A stretch of DNA of 64,000 nt from Bugula neritina (lineage: Eukaryota; Bryozoa; Gymnolaemata; Cheilostomatida; Bugulidae): positions 10,186,741 to 10,250,740 of the forward strand of contig OZ037768.1 of the NCBI GenBank assembly GCA_964035545.1, written 5' to 3'. Made by a program: the position numbers and the translations under genes. Of the stretch, positions 1-14,249 are shown in pieces (within the stretch, counting starts at the first letter, position 1; each line of letters begins with the position of its first letter). The notes below the pieces were generated by a model. The model was not told the DNA's origin. It made no database searches and saw only the letters and a program-made list of their open reading frames with translations.

Positions 1-493
1 TATTTTAAGAGAATTTTTGAGAAAAGCTTTTGCTATTAAATGAAATATCTTAATAAAATCTGTTGAAGTGCTGAAATGACTCTATCCATCTAATCAGGTT
101 CAAACCGGTGTCTTTTGAATGGGGTCTTCAAACCAGTTTTAGCTTTTTCATTGCTTCGCGATGAAAAACTTATTTAAATAAATTGACAATTTTGTTAATA
201 ACTACTTTTATGACAATTTGTAAGATTCAACCTGTCAGATTGCTTGATTTGCTATCTACTTTCCTATTGAATGTAACTCTTCTCTTTCTCGCTGCTTTTT
301 CAGTTCTGCAATTCATTATGATCATCACTTTTACACTGAACAGACATAATGTGTCAAATTATTTAATGACTTTTTATATCAAAGCGGAGACTTTCTCAAC
401 ACTTGAAGTGTACAATTACCAGTAAATATTAGAGGTCTATGATTGACTAAATTTAAAGCAGTTCAGCATTTTATGACTTGTACTTTCCTACAG
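1..493. other. Sequence upstream of first recognised exon
   Basis: This stretch is AT-rich with no exon I can support. It ends in a pyrimidine-rich tract and a CAG acceptor (491-493) feeding the first visible exon of the + strand gene, so it is probably intron. The open frame at 183-425 is hydrophobic and low-complexity, without good splice context, and I do not count it as coding. Confidence 0.5.
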
Positions 494-3400
494 CTCCCAG
501 AAGCTGTTGAACCCCCTAAAACCCCTACTCCACCTCCCCTGGAGCCTTCTCCTATCAGAAGACGAGTTAGACGGTATCCATCTGTGAGAGCAATGGCTAA
601 GATGTGAGTAGCATTATGCTATATCATTTTACATTATATGTTCTATTTGACAAATAAAGTTGTTCATAAACTTATTGAATAGTGGAAACAGTTGCAGTAG
701 TGATACACCAGCTTCTCTTTCCACCCAAAGCTGAGTTTGAAAATTAAACTTTCTTGATAAGCAGTCAATTAGACTTGTTTACCATCCTGTAGCTTGTTAT
801 AGAATTGAAAACCTGTTAAACCAGAATTGCCCTCTTTTATATTGTGACTGCAAAAGGCAGTTTTATTTTTCTGCAGTTTACATAGTAAATATTTTGTGTA
901 GTGTGCAGCTAGGCTAGCTACAGATTAAAGTATCGGTCTTGCTTTGCTGCAACAGCCATAGAATATATCTCTCAGTGAGCCTCAGTCTAGTAAAACTGCT
1001 CTATAATCATTGTTTTTTTAGCTTTTAGTGGTTTCAATAAAAAGAGCTGTAGCTATTTATATCTATTTATATGCTATAAGTTCAACACCTGATAGCACAC
1101 CCAGAGGTCTGGATGTCTGTAAAGCTGAGCGAGAAACATTAGACAGTGAAATTTTATCAAAAGTGTAGATTTTTTAAAATATATAATTGATTGTTTTAAT
1201 TAAATTGTTTTGATTCTGGTGGACACTAACAACTTAAACGTTTGTTTATGTTTTAGTGCTAAAACCTTTCGGAAGAAGTCGTCTCATCCTGTACCCAACA
1301 AGAAAGAGTTGCGCACAATAGTTGACCCGATGGACTATCTAGCCAAATATTGTCTTATTCAGTTAGTACTCAGATGAATTATTATTACAACCTATAACCA
1401 GACTGACCAGACTGCTTTACCTCCATGACAATAATTTATAGATTGCCAAAAAACTTGCAAGTCATATTAGATAAGTAATTTATTTGTGTGTCAAGTGTGA
1501 ATTGCTGTTACTTCGGTATTTGATAGGATTTATTATCCCACGGAGGTATTGTGTATTATAGTTTTCCATATAGCCCTGGGGGGGGGGGGGGGGGGAGTAC
1601 TGGTACAATAATATACTAGCTCCAGCTCATATCTAAGTCTAAATAGGAAGTGTCTGTCTGTCTGTCTGTCTGTCTATCTGGTGGTACTTCGAAGTCTTGA
1701 CTTCTGAGTTGAGCACTCGCTCCTACATTCTAGCACATTCTTAATTCATACTTTAGCAATCTATTCTTTCAACTCTGCTCTGCTGTATTCTCTTTTTTAT
1801 ATACTCTGCATACACCCTCTCCTGTACACATACTCTCATATACTCGTATATGTCCATTACATTACTTATAACCATACAGGTCACACCTACACTATCCTTT
1901 ATATTACTGTAGCAGAATTGTCTGCCTAACAGGGGGAATTACTGTTAAATAATAAATTTAATATTGTGATATAACATTATTAAATTTATTAATATATTTA
2001 CACAGTGTTTTGATTTAAATTAATTTAAGCTGGCACAATTTATATCCTTTTTTAAGCATATTGTGCATTGTTTTGCATTTCAGCCCAGAAAGGCTACCAG
2101 TATATGAAAGAATATTTAAAGAAGTGGTAGCAAGACAAGAACCAAGATTTGCCGATGTATATTGTTCTCTGGACTCCCAACAACCTCCACAGATACAGCA
2201 AGTAAACCATCCCAAAGGAGCACATGCTAATCTAAGTGAAGACCAGCGCCAGCGTATTCGGAACATGGCAACAATAAATGGAGTCTCTGATGTAAATGAC
2301 ATTACCGTAAGTGTAAATCTATGACATCACTGTGGGCACACACCTTTTCTTTTACAAAAACTATATATTGAAAACAATCCATGTTTAATGTAAAGTCTTA
2401 AAGTATGCATAGACCATAGTGTTCTTCTATTTAACTTGTCCGTGTTAAAAGTTTCTTGATTACCCTGTTATCAGGAGGGTATAAAGTTTCACATGTTATT
2501 ACTGTTTGCCAACTATATGCTGCAACAGAAAAATTTAAATAGCCGAAACTATTTAATAGTATACAAAATTTATTTTGGTTTTTGGGTGAAAAATCCTGCA
2601 ATAACATAGCTTCTTTTTGAGATTTCTCATTTAGAATTACACAGGTTTTTCAAATTTTTCCATTGCTGCACTTGCCTCTTGTTTGCTTTGTTAAACTTGT
2701 CTATTACATGTGTGTCAACATATACAATATAATATACAATTCATTGCAGTTTGGTTTAAATTGAAGTATTTGAATTTTGACTTTCTATTACTCATGGCAC
2801 CTTTTAATACAGGCTATAAACACTGGAGAGTTTCACTTTTCAAAGTTAAACTTTACACTGGAAGCATTGTACGACAAGTACAACAGTCTGCTGGATGAGT
2901 ATGAGGAACTGGAGACTATCAGAGAGGCACGAATGGCAGCTTTAGCTAGAGAGAAGTTCCCTCAGATATTGAAGCCAGACTATGTCGTTGACAACAAAGC
3001 TAAAAAGGTTTTAATCATGCTTTGGAAAAAAACTTTTTGATGAAACATTTTATATTTTGAGCTTCAGAATTTAAATTCTTTTAACTGCGCAAATTAACTA
3101 TAATAGATATATTTTAGAAAAAAAAGAAAAGTGGTAAAAAGGGAAGCAAAAGTAAGAAAAAACCTGAGGTTGCACATGGCAAAGATGTTCGAGCTACCTT
3201 CATATTAACTGATGCTCAAGTGTGCGAGAGACTCAATTCCAGAGAGAAAGAGCTGGTGAGTTGCAAGGGACAGATTGTACGCCAAATACTTGAATGCTAA
3301 TCTGTTTGAGTTAATGAATGAAGGAAAAACATCTTTCATTATTCATCTATACCCTGCAAGAAGTTTATACTAACAATGGAATCATGTGCTATAACAAAAT

Positions 3401-5658
3401 ATCCAACAGCAGTTGAGTTTTTTAGTCATATTGGCTGCAGATTCAACCTTGGGAATTATTATTCACATATTATAGCATTCTAAATGTTATGCAACTTTTG
3501 AAAAGTGTAACTCAATAATCCAATTATAACCTGATAAATTAATATGTCAGAATAAAATTACACAAGCAACCACCTGCTATGTTATGTCGGAGAGTGTCAA
3601 CTCAGTTGTGCATATGAACAAGCAATGCTGATGTTCTATGACAGATTGAAAGGGATGAAGAGGTTTACAGGTTGAAGCTAAGAATGGATAGACTAGAAGC
3701 TAAGATATATTCCTCCGAGAATAGAATGGATGAGTTGGAAGCCGAAAAAGATGAGATGCAGATCTGGTCACAGGAGTTATACTTGACTGAAAACATCAAG
3801 TCTAACCAGAAGCCTGAGTTTAGAAGAGCTCAGAGTGCTCTCTTCAACAAGTTTAACCCAGATGTGGTACGTACTGCATTAGTTTAGTTATAGTGTGGTG
3901 TAAATAAACATTTGGAACTAATGTCTTCAAATTGGCATTAAGCTATGAAATAGATTTTCTAGCTGTTTTTTCATTACCACATCAGTCATTAATTATGGGC
4001 ATAGCTTTAATATAAATCTATAGTTTTTAGAATGAGTGCATAGATTAGAAACAATAACAATTTTGCTGAAAAGATCAATTGTATGTTATTTACTGTTAGT
4101 TTCTATAAATATAACAATATTTAATTTCTATTTTAATACTCATATGTAATTTCTATATTGACACTAGGATGAGCAGATGAACATAGAAGAAGTAGAAGAA
4201 GCATTGAGAGCTGTTAATGGGCACTTGTTAACTGATAGAGAGATGCAGTTCATATACAATGTAAGTGTTTTTACCTGCATACAATTTACATGTTTATATA
4301 TCACTGTTTATCAATATACGACTAATGTAGCTATATGTCATGCAGCCTATGTGTTCACATATTTTGTAAACATAGATTTATGTATGTATGGGTAGTATAT
4401 TATTCCTATGTTAGGTTTGTTCAGATTAATGCGAATGGTAGCATATGCTTTAGGTTTTGAACATTCCTGGTCGGAAGGTGATAAATCTAAAGACATTTGG
4501 ATGCATAGCAGCTCTTTCAGAGAAAGTTCAACAGCTACAGTGAGTGTATCTACATCTATATATAGCATATGATAACACAATATAGTTAGTATGTTACAAA
4601 CTTACTAAAGAATTAATAATCAACTGTACAAGAAGGGTATACTAGTGCCTATAATAGTCTTGTTTATTCAAGGAAAAAATTATAGCGTGTTGTTCCTACA
4701 ATGTTACGTATGTTACAAAGGGTTACTGTAGAAATTTTGCATTTACAGCCCTGATATAAGAAAACTAATCAACAAGTTCAGCTTTGAAGCTTTAGAGGTG
4801 AAGATGGAGAAATGCAAGGTAAAGTAACTAGCTTTTTATTGGCATGTTATAATGCTGTCAATTTAATAAGCTATAGGTGTATGCAGCCTACGAAAAGTTC
4901 TGATTATCAAAATTTATTTGTGATTTTGGAAATTTGTGAAAATATTTAAGGGAGAAAATAAACTTTTAAGCTTAAAATAAAGTAAAATTATTTGCAAGTA
5001 AAAGAAGTAGAATTGAACAGCAGGCTCTATGAATTACTGGTCTTTTACTAGTTAGGCTTAACCTTCAGAGTAGGTGCTCCATAAGCATATGTTAAAAACT
5101 ATATTTTCTGCAAATGTTGGGAGATTATGTGATGGTCTGTAAACATGGTGGCTCTTTGAAATAAACTTATTATTTCTTACACATGAACACTATTTACTAA
5201 TAAAACCAAACCAGAAGCGTTCACCCCCAAAATGACTTTTTTAAATCTTTGTTAAATGCAAGTCAGAGAATTAACTTGCTTCTGGTCAAACATGTTGCTT
5301 TTACTAAAACTGATATTTTCTATTAAACTTTTTACTTAAATACCAGTTTAAAACTAAATAACCTTATCGACTTGCATATAAACTATCTCCAACTTGATGT
5401 TCTGTTAAGGAGTTATACGAGCTGCTGTATGAGGGAGAAGCAGACAAACCTACAGGCACAGTGCCGATGGGGTCTGTAAATGTTGAGCTTCTAGCTGGTG
5501 GTTTGTCTGATGAACATTTAGATTTTGTTACCAACAAGTTCAACAGAACTAAGAAAGGCTACTTAGAGTATATGGACTACTTGACCTACATACCGCTCTT
5601 TGTGGAACTGCATGATAGGATTTGCAGCAATCCCCTGACAACCGAGAGGGTCAGCTAG
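494..5658 (+). CDS. Coiled-coil protein with EF-hand-like C-terminus (3' part, unnamed)
   Basis: Ten exons join in frame (494-603, 1257-1361, 2084-2306, 2813-3007, 3118-3255, 3645-3866, 4168-4260, 4454-4539, 4749-4818, 5410-5658) to give about 496 residues ending in TAG. Upstream exons lie outside the window. The order is: a proline-rich and Arg-rich start, a charged helical region, a Lys-rich run (3118-3180), a heptad-like coiled coil (3645-3866), then about 180 residues resembling degenerate EF-hands (LTDREMQFIYN, LSDEHLDFVTNKFNRTKKG with a following GYLEY) without a clean set of calcium ligands. The layout recalls axonemal or sperm-tail coiled-coil proteins such as the TSNAXIP1 or C6orf118 type, but this is only a resemblance. 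Exon phases are all consistent, so the gene model is firmer than the name. Confidence 0.7.
1578..1595 (+). repeat. Poly(G) run of 18
   Basis: An uninterrupted G run in an intron of the first gene, followed at 1651-1678 by a (TGTC)n tetranucleotide microsatellite. Confidence 0.95.
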
Positions 5659-6616
5659 TGCTTCCTTTTAATACGCCACGTCATTCTTTAACCCAGCCTC
5701 TCTTTCAACATTTACTACGTCTGTGATTGATGTATCTATGCACTAGCAGCTTTTTCATGTAATGGAGTACACTTAACACAAAAGTAATTGTTACTAGACT
5801 TTATTAATAAGTGTTAGAGCAGATGAAGTTTACATTAAAGTGCAGACCAGCTAAACAGGCCAGACATTTTGATAGACTAGTTTCATGTTATTTTTAAAGA
5901 GCTTTCCTCAGTTAAATGCTCTCAGCAGTTTGCTTTGAGTCTGGTGCATAAGTTGGAAAACTTTGTAATAATGTTCTATTTTAAACATGTGCCTAAAGAA
6001 AGTAACAATTTGAACAATCTTTAGGTACACAATACAATTGAATTGAAACACACCATTTATATATATTCAATAAAATCTTTGTGGTTCTATACTGTTTCTG
6101 GTTGTATTAGAATACTACACTATATTTTTTATAATAACAGCCTTATTTCAATATAGCTATTTGTAGTGACTGTATTAAATATATTTTTCATCTATGTTAA
6201 ATTAATTAATTTTTGGGTGATATTATTGAACACTACACTGTAATTTGCTCAAGAAATAATTATCTGTCTTCAATAAAACAATATAAATATTGCATATCAT
6301 ATAAATGTTCAGCAGTTTGAAGAAATATATTAAGAATATTGTTGAATAAAAGTCAAAATTATGATGTATTATATATAACATTAAATTAAAAACTCAATAG
6401 AAATAAATTTAACAATTAATGAAAAGTGACAATTTCTAAAAATATTAACTGATTGCAATCAATTCACAGAGACAACGACAAATTATTCTGGATGAATGTT
6501 TATCACGGAATATAAAATGCATTAAATAGAAGAAGAAGCAAGGCAAGTTGCTACTACAAAAATAATACAACACTAATTTTTGTACCATCAAATTTCTTCC
6601 TTTACCAAGTGGCGCC
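5659..6616. other. Convergent 3' region between the coiled-coil gene and ABCD3 copy A
   Basis: No coding region is visible in this AT-rich stretch. It should hold the 3' UTRs of the + strand coiled-coil gene and the - strand ABCD3 copy A. A canonical AATAAA on the + strand lies at 6069-6074, about 410 bases after the TAG, and suits the first gene. On the - strand the first AATAAA I find after the ABCD3 stop is distant (5805-5800), so that poly(A) site is uncertain. Confidence 0.5.
6069..6074 (+). terminator. Likely poly(A) signal of the coiled-coil gene
   Basis: Canonical AATAAA about 410 bases downstream of the stop codon at 5656-5658. Assigned by position only. Confidence 0.4.
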
Positions 6617-9600
6617 TTATGAACCAAACTCCAAAGTATCATCAGTAATGGGCTTGAACTCATAGCTGCCTCTCCCGTCCATATGGAGATAGTACTAGAA
6701 TTGATTTATGATTTATTAGCATATTATACAAGTGATGAGAAACAATAAGAAATATATTAATACAGCCTAGAAGGAACAATGAATAATCAGTTACAATCAA
6801 AAAATATATATATTATTTCTGGCAAATTGGTGTCAAAAGGGTTCAAGGTCAATTGCAGGCAAGTAATTTTCTACACAAACTAGCCAACTTAGTTTAAACT
6901 AGATGACAATAATGGCAGCTGAGATGTCCTAGAAAAGGTGAGTTATGACCTTGGCTCCCGAATTAATTTCATACCTTGTAACTACAGGCTAAAACTCACC
7001 TCATGGTGGGTCCACAAAGATTTCCTATGAGACACTGTGAAGAGTGTAATACCGGTTTCCTTACAGTACTGGTACATGGCACCCTCTACGTCCACACTAA
7101 CAGCACTGGTACATTCATCTAGTATAGCAAACTGTGGCTTGTGGTAAAACAATCTTGCCATCTACAATTTACAAAGCAAAATCAAATAGAAGCAAGGATA
7201 AATAATCTATTTAACATTCACAACTACCAAACACTATGTAAGTTAGCTGAACTTACAGCAATCCTCTGCTTCTCTCCCCCACTGAGTACATCCATCCAGT
7301 CCTGTACACTCTCCCATCCTCCTTCTCTTTCTAGTATATAGGATAACTGTACTTTGTCAAGATATGTTATAAGGTGAGAGTCTAGAATTCTTTTCCTTCT
7401 CATATCATCCTTAGTGTCAGGATAAATTATCTGGTCTCTTAGAGTACCCAGGGTCATGTATGGTCTCTGGTAAAATAAATATATCTCCAACTAACATGCA
7501 TCATAGCGTGTGTGCGAGCTGCAATGACATAATGACATGTATGATATAAATGTTTTTGCAAAAAACACTTTACATTAAAAAACGTATATCACTATTATCA
7601 ATGTCCAGTTATTGATTTGGTTCTTACCTGTGGTACATAAAACAATTTGCCTTTCTCAGGTTTCGTCAGAGTTCCACCAAACAGTGGCCACAGCTACAAA
7701 TCAATTACAATACAATACAATACTTCATCATATTATATCAAATCTAACATAAGTTACAAGAGTGTGCAACTTCTACTAGAAACGATATTTGTGAAATTTT
7801 GTTAACAGCTGAGTCGATCGTATATAACACTTTACATTAAGTGTTAGTCAGCAGGATGTTACTTTATTGGAGAAAATATACTTTGAGAAATATGCTATAT
7901 TATGGGAAATCATTTTAAAACGACAACTTAAAGAGCACATTAATACTGAAAGTATAGGCGTCGACTTTTGATTTTTTCATCAACAAATAAGTGGTTAGAA
8001 ACAGCCCAAGTAACATCTAGTAATAGTCAGAAGACTAGAATCCTTGCAACAGCAACTGCTGAACACTTAGTCGTCCAAGCTCTTACCTCACCAAGAACTC
8101 TGAATAGGGAAGACTTTCCACACCCATTTGGACCACAGACAAGGACATTGACCCCTGATTTGACCTCAAATGACATGTCTTCTATCAGCACATCACCATT
8201 AGGTGTGACTAGTGGGACATTCTCAAACCTGCAATATTTTTTGTCAGGTACTACAATAACTAGAATCAAGACATATACTATATCTACAAATACTTTAACA
8301 CACAATTGTGATTCACCACTCTCTGGCGAAATATATTAAACATTGCACATTACCAACACCAAAAAAATGGCAAAAAGCTACGAAATATGGCTGGTGACAA
8401 AAAAAAGCACTGGCTGTCAACTGAGCATCTGAGCTAGGCTGAAATAAATTTAAAATATTTTAACTCAATAAAAAACATGCATAATAGCTTGTGAAAAATT
8501 TAACTTTTAGCTAACTCGTTTCAACCCATAGCTGTTGGAACATTGAGCATAGTTATGGACTTATGGATTGTGTTCACCCTCACAATAATGTCCAATTTGT
8601 AAATGGGATGATTGCTAATCTAACAAATAAGAATTTGAACGAGGACCATCATTTGTTATATAATAAAAGCCACAAGAATCATCGATAAGACAACTCTCAC
8701 TTGATGACATGATCAAGATGTCTGACTCTACCGCTGCCAGGCTTTAGACTAGTTGGTTTAGAGCGCGAGTCTCTACCTCCATCAGAGACCATAGTTCTTT
8801 GGTACCGTCCTTTGTTTAAGTCATTTAAAACTTGCATCAGTTCAGTGATACGAGCAGTGAACCTAGATGAGACAACTCCATAGAGAAAACATCAAAATAG
8901 CACACTATATAGACTTGGTAAAGTTATCCCATAAATATACTGATTTTTAGATACCATCACATGACGCTTAGCTAATAAACTTAATTAATTGTCACTTACT
9001 ATGAAACAGAGCAGGAAAATTTCAATACCCCAGAAAATATATGAAAAGATAGCATACATGTATATTTTAAAAAAGTCTATTAGATTGAAAATCAAATTTC
9101 CTACTGTGTTTGAAACTTGTAAAATTTTCAACATTGATCAACATTAAATAATACAAATATTTAAACGCTTACCCTGCCAATCTTGTCATCTCACGCCCTG
9201 CTAACACAATACGGCCAATTGCTTCAGCCATTTTCACCAACATTCTACCACTTTGATAGTAATCCTACAGAAATTCAATGCGAAACATTGCTACATTATA
9301 TGGACCCATACTAAACAGAAATATAATTGTGCCACATAAAAGTATATATAATAAATAAATATGCTTGTTGTTTAAAAAAAACAGTGTTGCCTTTAAGATG
9401 AAAACATGACAGGAAGATATGACAAACAGAAGCTACAACAACATAACAAAGTGCTGTTGTAATTATCCAAACATGTTGAAATGCAGTGCAGGATTACCTC
9501 CAGTCTCTGTCCATGAGTGGAGTTGAGGTACTTAGGAGTGGTGAGATCAAGGAATGGTCTACTAACAACAGTGTAACCAACCAGTGTAGCGATATCTACA

Positions 9601-12600
9601 GCATACACATATAGAATATAACATAGAGTAGATACTGGACTATAGAATATAGCATATAGAATATAACAGATATAATATAACATATGAGTAGAAAAAGAAC
9701 TATATCTACAAACACATCTCTACAGCAACTAGTAGAATACAGTTAGTATATAACAGTTAGTGGTTAGTTATGCAACTTTTCCATTATTCCAAACCATCTA
9801 ATCGAACCACTGTGTTTATAACACTAGTTTATAATGCTTTTGTAATATCCCTCATTAGTATTGGGTATTATTAAAGAGTCACATGCTGAGAGGGGTGGTG
9901 CAGGTCAAGTGTAATACCTACATTTGGCCACAATGTTATCCACCAGTCCCATGTAGAATCTAAACTGTATAAAACTTCTAATGTGATCAACCAGTTTCCT
10001 AAATGAACTCAAGAGTATGCTTTGTTCCTTCCTACTGCCATTGTAAAAGGCAACTTCCTCACTAAAACAGTGAAACGTTTTAAAAGCAAAATAACAAAAT
10101 GCAAGAAACAAAAAAGCAAATAAATTAGTCAATGAAACAGAAGTTAAATTCACAAGAAGGTCATTAGAAACTTTAATAATCTTAATACACTGAAATAAAT
10201 TTCAAAGTGTTCTGTAATAGCTGCCAAGAAAACAACATGTTATCATGCAGCCAAAAACTCACATGTGTGATGACAAGAATGTGATGCTAAATTAAGGTCA
10301 TAATAAACAACATACCATCACATAATTAAAACTAAACAATAAACTACTAAGAATATACCTGTTAGTAATGAGTCTACTGTTGACGTATCTAAACTCTCCC
10401 TCCAGTTTCTGTTCGTCAGCAGTCAATCTACCGACAGGCTGCCGGAGTCTGGTGAGTATGAGACCAGAAAACACCAGGTATGCAAACATCTTAGCAGGAC
10501 CCTGAGCCCCGATCTGGGAGGTTAACTTCACAGCATAGATTACTATGTCTAACATTGGCTACAATAAGCATAACAAATGCATTTACAAATACAGATGAAA
10601 TCAGGATGTGATTATTACTCAACTGACGCTTTTCATTTTATTTTCGCGTAACCAATATTAGTTTAAAGTTAGACATTTTAGCTGGCGCTGGCTTTATATA
10701 AAAAGTAAGATTCCGCCAAAAAATTACTGCTGGATAACCAATAGTGTATCGTAGTAGTATTGTAGATACTCTAGGATATCTAGCACTACAGGATTTTAGA
10801 GGCGTGTATTGTGTACCTTGCTAAGATTGGAATACAGCTCCGCCACGCTGTCACAGAACTTCTCAGTGTCTTGGGTGAGCAGCTGATCGGGATTGGAAAT
10901 TCTATTGTCTAAGTTACTCATCTGATAGAAAGTATATCCTCTAAAACCATATTCTAAATTAGTAATGTATACTTTAGAAACTAGGTAATTCAACATTAAT
11001 AGCCAACCCTGCACTTCATTCTAAGAAATTGCTACTCACTATTTCAAATTACTAATCTAAACTGATTATATATTTTTTATTAGTGTTGTACACAGTAGGG
11101 AAAATAACTGCATGTAACTCAAACTCAGTAAAATAAGTACACGAGCTTTAACCAATTAAAATACAGTGAAATAGCTCGCTCTGGCCATCATAGAACTTTT
11201 CCCATTTAAAGTGTGTTTGCCAAATATTTGAGTGTTTACAGAAATGATCAAACAGGACTCACCTTAAATATTGGTCATAGAAATGCTTTGTGAGTCGAGT
11301 TCTAAACCGGAGTTTAACTTCATTCAGACCGATCTTCATCATATTATTGACTATCGATATCTGAATACAGATCACAGGACAAATACACACATAATTATGT
11401 AAAATTTCTATGCACAGAACTATAAACACTTCGCGCAACTAAGTGTTGGAGTTTGATCTCAATCAGTTATTTCGAAAAAAATCATTATTCTTATGTTTGG
11501 TATTTACCAATGGCATGGCATACACGTATGACATCAGGTGCTTGAGAAACAAACTTTTGTTCCTTCCAATAATAGCAGCTTCGATGGCAGTGCCATTCTG
11601 TATCATCCATACATCACAATATGTCCTCGCCATGAGTGAACACGCAACCAGCATCAAATATCCCATCTGTAAAACAAAACACAGCATATCCTATTTACAT
11701 ACATAACACAAAAACTCAGCATATTTAGTACTTAAATGAATTCAATTATAGTAAATTGAATAGCTATAACTTACAATAATGCTCAATTTTGATTATGTTT
11801 CATTATATATGTGTGCCATCATGTTAAAAATTGATTTCATTTATGGTTGCATCTTGGAAAAAGAAACAACTCAAAATGAGTAAACATGGATGTCAGTTTA
11901 CAGAATTATTATTTTGATGTTTGGAGAAACACTGACCTCTGGAGTGAACCAGCCAGGCACTAATATCTTGAGAATAGCCATAATCCGTCTAAAGAACACA
12001 CCGTCAACGGCAGCCTTGTCTCTTTTCGGCAACTACCAATGTAAGTAGCAGAAATAAGTACCTCAAAACAGTAGGTGAAAATAGGACTATAGATTAACAT
12101 TCACAACCCACTTTTAAACTTACCTTTCAACAACTTTTACTAGAACTCAGTGAGTGGTAAAAAAGATCAAAATAAAACTTTTGATTCAAAGCAACCATCA
12201 GCTAGATGCCCGAAATGTTCAAATAAAGTTAAATTCGCAATGTTACTAATTCACTATCTTAGCATAAAGAAAAAACAACTAATATTGAAACAATGTGTGG
12301 GAAATGTGAAAATAAGCTTGAAAGATTTCAGCGTGAGATGCAGTTATGTTATTGGCAAGATGTAGTAAGAAATAGTGTAGCAAAGGTCTATAGTAACAAA
12401 TTATAAATTATGCAATTTATTTATTGATACTTTGGCAAAAGCTAGAACCCTCTTTAAATCTATAGAATGAATCCAACTGTAGGTTAGAATGTAATTTTTA
12501 GATATTATGTAACACTTGATATTAAATTATATGCCATTCACAATCAATAAGATACTCTATTAGGGCACAAGAGTCAATAGTTAGAAATTAGAAAAAAAAG

Positions 12601-14249
12601 TAAAGTATTAACTAACTAATTGATTGAACACATTAAGATGTATTCTTTGACCATTCAAAAAATTGAGATTCATTTAAACAAATATTATAGAATGCCACAT
12701 GGTTTTTTCTAAGTACAACAAATAAACAGTGTTGCAGTTACTATATTAGAGTGTGCACTTCAATTATTAAAAAGCAACACTTCAACACAGCTAAGATATC
12801 AAAAAATTACATACCACTTCAAGCTGCAAAAGTAACAAAGCAACAAGTGCAAAATTAAAATAGTAACTTTATTTTTTCTAGTATTAGACCATAAACCCGC
12901 AATTCAAACTGCCTATTTGTCTCGAGAGCATATGATTGGTTAGAGACAGGCTATATGCTAGTGCACTTGTACTAGTGTACTAGTGTATGGACCAAGAGCA
13001 TCTAACGCCATGAGCTGTTTCTTGATTACAGTGATGAATAGATGCCCAAAACAAAAGCTCAGCCTATAACCGAACACGTGTGTAGGTATCAACAAACCTT
13101 GACAACACTGGCTAGTGCTTGCTGCCCAATAGCATCTGTGATATCACCCCCATTTTCTTGTCCGCTCCCACTATAAGAAATTAATAATCAGGTACATTAA
13201 AACAAAAATTATAAAGAAAGCATAACATACACCAAAAGCTGCTTAAAATTATTGGATAATAAATCAATTACTCAGGGAAAATATAGTTATGTACACATAG
13301 TGTTATAGTTATTCACGTACTCTTAGTGATAGCTCTATACATTAAGTTTAACTTATAGTATTACTATTAGTTATACTGATACTAAATCTTATACTGATAC
13401 TCAACTTATAGTTACACTTAAACTTATACTTATAGTGTCTGGTACTACTAGCGTTAGTACAGTATTAGTAGACAATGAGTTAGTAGTAGCTGTAGTGAGT
13501 CAAAGTGTGACTATGTCTAATCCTATTGGCATTGCCAGTATGAGTATGAGTATCAATATCATCATCATGATCATACTCACTCTAAGTATTACCATCATAA
13601 TGAGTGTGAGTATCAGTATGACTACGAGTATGAGCATCAGATTCAGTATGATCCTGATAGTGACTAGTGAGTATCAGTATTAGTATAAGTATGACTATAA
13701 GTATGAGTATGACTATGAGATTGAGTATCAGGAATGCTGTAAGACTAAGAGTTAGAGTAACTGTAAGACTAAGTCAGTAAGTGCTTTCACTTTCAGAGTT
13801 TTAGTGTGAGTGTAACTGTATAACATTATCATTAACATTAACTTTAAGTTTAACTTATGAGTTATAACTTATAAGTTATAAGTGTAAGTATTCACAATCA
13901 ATATCACTATGACTATGAGTATGACTATTCATTCTGACTTCCACTTTCAGTATGACTATCACTATGATATTGACTATCACTATCACTATGACTATGAGTA
14001 TGACTATCACTATGACTATGAGATTGAGTATCAGTATGACTATGAGTATGACTATGAGTATTGGACATGTCACAGATTTACTCTTAGAGCAGTAGCAGCT
14101 TACCGTTTCCTTTTTGCTGATTCTGCACGAACTTTGATTAACTTCCATATTATAGCAGCTGTCCCTACAACAGCAACTACTCCTTGAGGGCTTATTTTAC
14201 CGGCGATTGAAGAGGATAGCTGATCCTTAAATTTACTAAGAGCCGCCAT
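6617..14249 (-). CDS. ABCD3: ATP-binding cassette subfamily D member 3 (PMP70), tandem copy A
   Basis: A peroxisomal membrane half-transporter that dimerises and, in known animals, imports long-chain, branched and dicarboxylic acyl-CoAs and bile-acid intermediates. Sixteen exons: 14104-14249, 13098-13170, 11937-12032, 11508-11666, 11263-11360, 10817-10940, 10359-10558, 9922-10061, 9498-9595, 9173-9264, 8701-8862, 8087-8228, 7628-7693, 7257-7466, 7000-7161, 6617-6694. They total 2046 nt and 681 residues, close to the family length (~660). Residues ~50-440 are the transmembrane region with the EAA-like [10 protein letters not shown] motif. The nucleotide-binding domain shows Walker [10 protein letters not shown] (495-503), signature LSGGEKQR (593-600), Walker B FAILDE with D617/E618, and H-loop H647. 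The end is LEFGS. The start matches the MAAxSK opening of the family. All splice sites are GT-AG with phases that close exactly. Confidence 0.97.
13300..14070. repeat. Degenerate ACT/AGT-rich low-complexity tract in ABCD3-A intron 1
   Basis: Loose reiteration of ACTATGAGTATGAC-like triplets and hexamers, on both strands and with no fixed period. It sits in intron 1, directly downstream of the first exon. It creates spurious open frames such as 13435-13683 and 13909-14187, whose products are monotone Ser/Met/Ile/Thr or Tyr/Asp/His strings. Confidence 0.8.

Noticed and set aside
13435-14187. Open frames with Ser/Met/Ile or Tyr/Asp/His-rich products
   Set aside because: They come from the degenerate triplet repeat in ABCD3-A intron 1 and show no protein-like composition.
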